Source: Defluviicoccus sp.
Lineage (GTDB): Bacteria > Pseudomonadota > Alphaproteobacteria > MPNO01
Assembly (NCBI GenBank): GCA_028821395.1
Contig: JAPPGP010000192.1
Coordinates: 24,608-88,607, forward strand
Direction of reading: 5' to 3'
Length of the DNA: 64,000 bases
Within the stretch, counting starts at the first letter, position 1. Each line of letters opens with the position of its first letter. The position numbers and the translations under genes were made by a program. The notes beneath the pieces are model-generated. The model did not search any database and was not told the origin of the DNA. It saw only the letters and a list, made by a program, of their open reading frames with translations. Shown in pieces: positions 63,156 to 64,000 of the stretch.

Positions 63156-64000
63156 CTACCGGCACTCGGCGCCGCCGGTCTCCCCTGCCAATTCGCGAAG
63201 CGGCTCGTTCTCCGTCAGCGTTTCGAGGAAGGCTACGAGATCGGCCCGTTCGCGCGCGCCGAGGTCGAGGCGGCGCAGAATCCGTTCGCCTCCGGCGTGC
63301 AGCCGTTCCTCGTCGATCGTCGAATAGTGATGAGCGACTTCGGCGAGCGTCCCGAGGCTGCCGGCATGCATGTAGGGCCCCGTCAGCGCGACGTTGCGGA
63401 GGCCCGGCACCCGGAACTCGCCGAAATTGCTGTGGCGCAGGCGGACATAGCGGGTCTTGGCGGCGGTGGAGCGCAGCGCATCGTCGTTGAAGCGGCCCAG
63501 CAGGGTGTAGGGGCTCCGGCGCAGATTGCGGATGCCGCCGTGCCGGCCGGGATCGACCCGTCCAGGTTCGACGAAATGCGGCACGCCGGCATCGGCGAAC
63601 TCGCCGTTGGTGAAGGTCGGGCCGAAATGGCAGAAGGCGCAGTTGCCCCGGCCGACGAACAGGAGCAGGCCGCGCCTGGCCGCGGCGGGATAGCGCGCCT
63701 GGCCGGCGGCGTCGTTGCGCGCGAGCGCGTCGCGGAATTCGTCGAACGGCGTGCGCCCGGTGACCTGGATCTCCAGGAACGCCGCCAGCGCCTTGCCGAG
63801 ATCGACGAAAACCCGTGCGTCGTCCGCGCCGGGCGCTTCGCCGAAAGCGCGCCGGTAGAGACAGGAAAGCTGCCGGTCGGAGCGCACCAGCCGCGCCGCG
63901 CCGCCGGGTCCGGCGCCCATCTCGCGCGCATCGAGCAGCGGCCTGAGGTTCTGCGCCCACAGCGAGTCCTGCGCGCCGTCCCAGCCGAACCAGCGGTTGA
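63156..64000 (-). CDS. Di-heme cytochrome c peroxidase/MauG family protein (5' part beyond window edge)
   Basis: C-terminal about 280 residues of a periplasmic c-type heme protein; the frame is open to the right edge. It begins with NRWFGWDGAQDSLWAQNLRPLLDAREMG, a block that follows the first heme site in MauG/CcpA proteins, then RGNCAFCHFGPTFTNGEFADAGVP carrying the second heme motif CxxCH, and ALTGPYMHAGSLGTLAEVAHHY with the distal Met/His region. It either reduces H2O2 or performs MauG-like protein oxidation; the partner gene lies outside the window. Confidence 0.88.
   Translation of the reverse strand, partial: NRWFGWDGAQDSLWAQNLRPLLDAREMGAGPGGAARLVRSDRQLSCLYRRAFGEAPGADDARVFVDLGKALAAFLEIQVTGRTPFDEFRDALARNDAAGQARYPAAARRGLLLFVGRGNCAFCHFGPTFTNGEFADAGVPHFVEPGRVDPGRHGGIRNLRRSPYTLLGRFNDDALRSTAAKTRYVRLRHSNFGEFRVPGLRNVALTGPYMHAGSLGTLAEVAHHYSTIDEERLHAGGERILRRLDLGARERADLVAFLETLTENEPLRELAGETGGAECR

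Overview
The window is a high-GC (about two thirds G+C by eye), densely coded stretch of bacterial chromosome. Its content fits an oligotrophic or host-associated alphaproteobacterium of the Rhodospirillales/Rhizobiales type: TRAP, TTT, Liv, Pot, Dpp and BMP importers, Rieske dioxygenases, HyuB and dimethylformamidase-like enzymes, DUF6152/DUF6644 genes, and many genes abutting or overlapping as TGATG, ATGA or GTGA. This placement is inference, because no rRNA or marker gene is present. I see no rRNA, tRNA, CRISPR array, insertion sequence, phage gene or plasmid gene. Nearly every gene is for uptake or catabolism of small organic compounds, and only one transcription factor was found.

Region 1 (1-17479, all minus strand, read from 17479 down): up to 15 genes with no gap above about 100 bp. 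It starts with a Liv-type importer (two permeases, binding protein, LivG-type ATPase). Next come a LivF-type ATPase fused to a Tm-1-like (UPF0261) domain and a PEP-hydrolase-like TIM barrel, which together correspond to the two halves of the plant antiviral protein Tm-1. Then follow a flotillin with a long 11-residue-periodic coiled coil, two tandem SRPBCC proteins (the second fused to a quinone oxidoreductase), an alpha/beta hydrolase, an amidohydrolase and a Pot-type importer that runs off the left edge.

Region 2 (17838-30930): an SLT-domain lipoprotein on the plus strand, then minus-strand genes. These are a Rieske dioxygenase alpha/beta pair feeding a TRAP importer (DctP-Q-M), preceded by a DapA-family lyase. 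Upstream is a run of extradiol dioxygenase-like VOC protein, Rid protein, HpaB-type hydroxylase, CoxL-type molybdenum hydroxylase subunit, RraA-like protein and cupin. This looks like an aromatic-compound degradation set lacking its electron-transfer partners.

Region 3 (31232-39161): a TctA-TctB fusion and a convergent TctC binding protein separated by a strong hairpin, a 582-bp gene-poor gap, two small genes, and a Dpp-type importer (A, B, C) without ATPases.

Region 4 (39162-47000): an AT-rich intergenic region with a repeated ATGTAG motif, the MalT/LAL-family regulator, and a second TRAP plus Rieske dioxygenase module in the same order as the first.

Region 5 (47231-54625, minus): a BMP-type (nucleoside/purine-like) ABC importer with an isochorismatase-fold protein lacking its nucleophilic Cys, a small zinc-ribbon protein and an orphan HyuB.

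Region 6 (54869-64000): DUF6152 and DUF6644 proteins, a GST, an MBL-fold hydrolase, an enolase-superfamily enzyme, a dimethylformamidase large-subunit homologue, a class IV aminotransferase, a PuuE-like deacetylase and a partial di-heme cytochrome c peroxidase at the right edge. No single new system is proven. The most unusual candidates are the Tm-1-like/flotillin/SRPBCC-QOR locus of region 1 and the HyuB/zinc-ribbon/Cys-less hydrolase locus of region 5.
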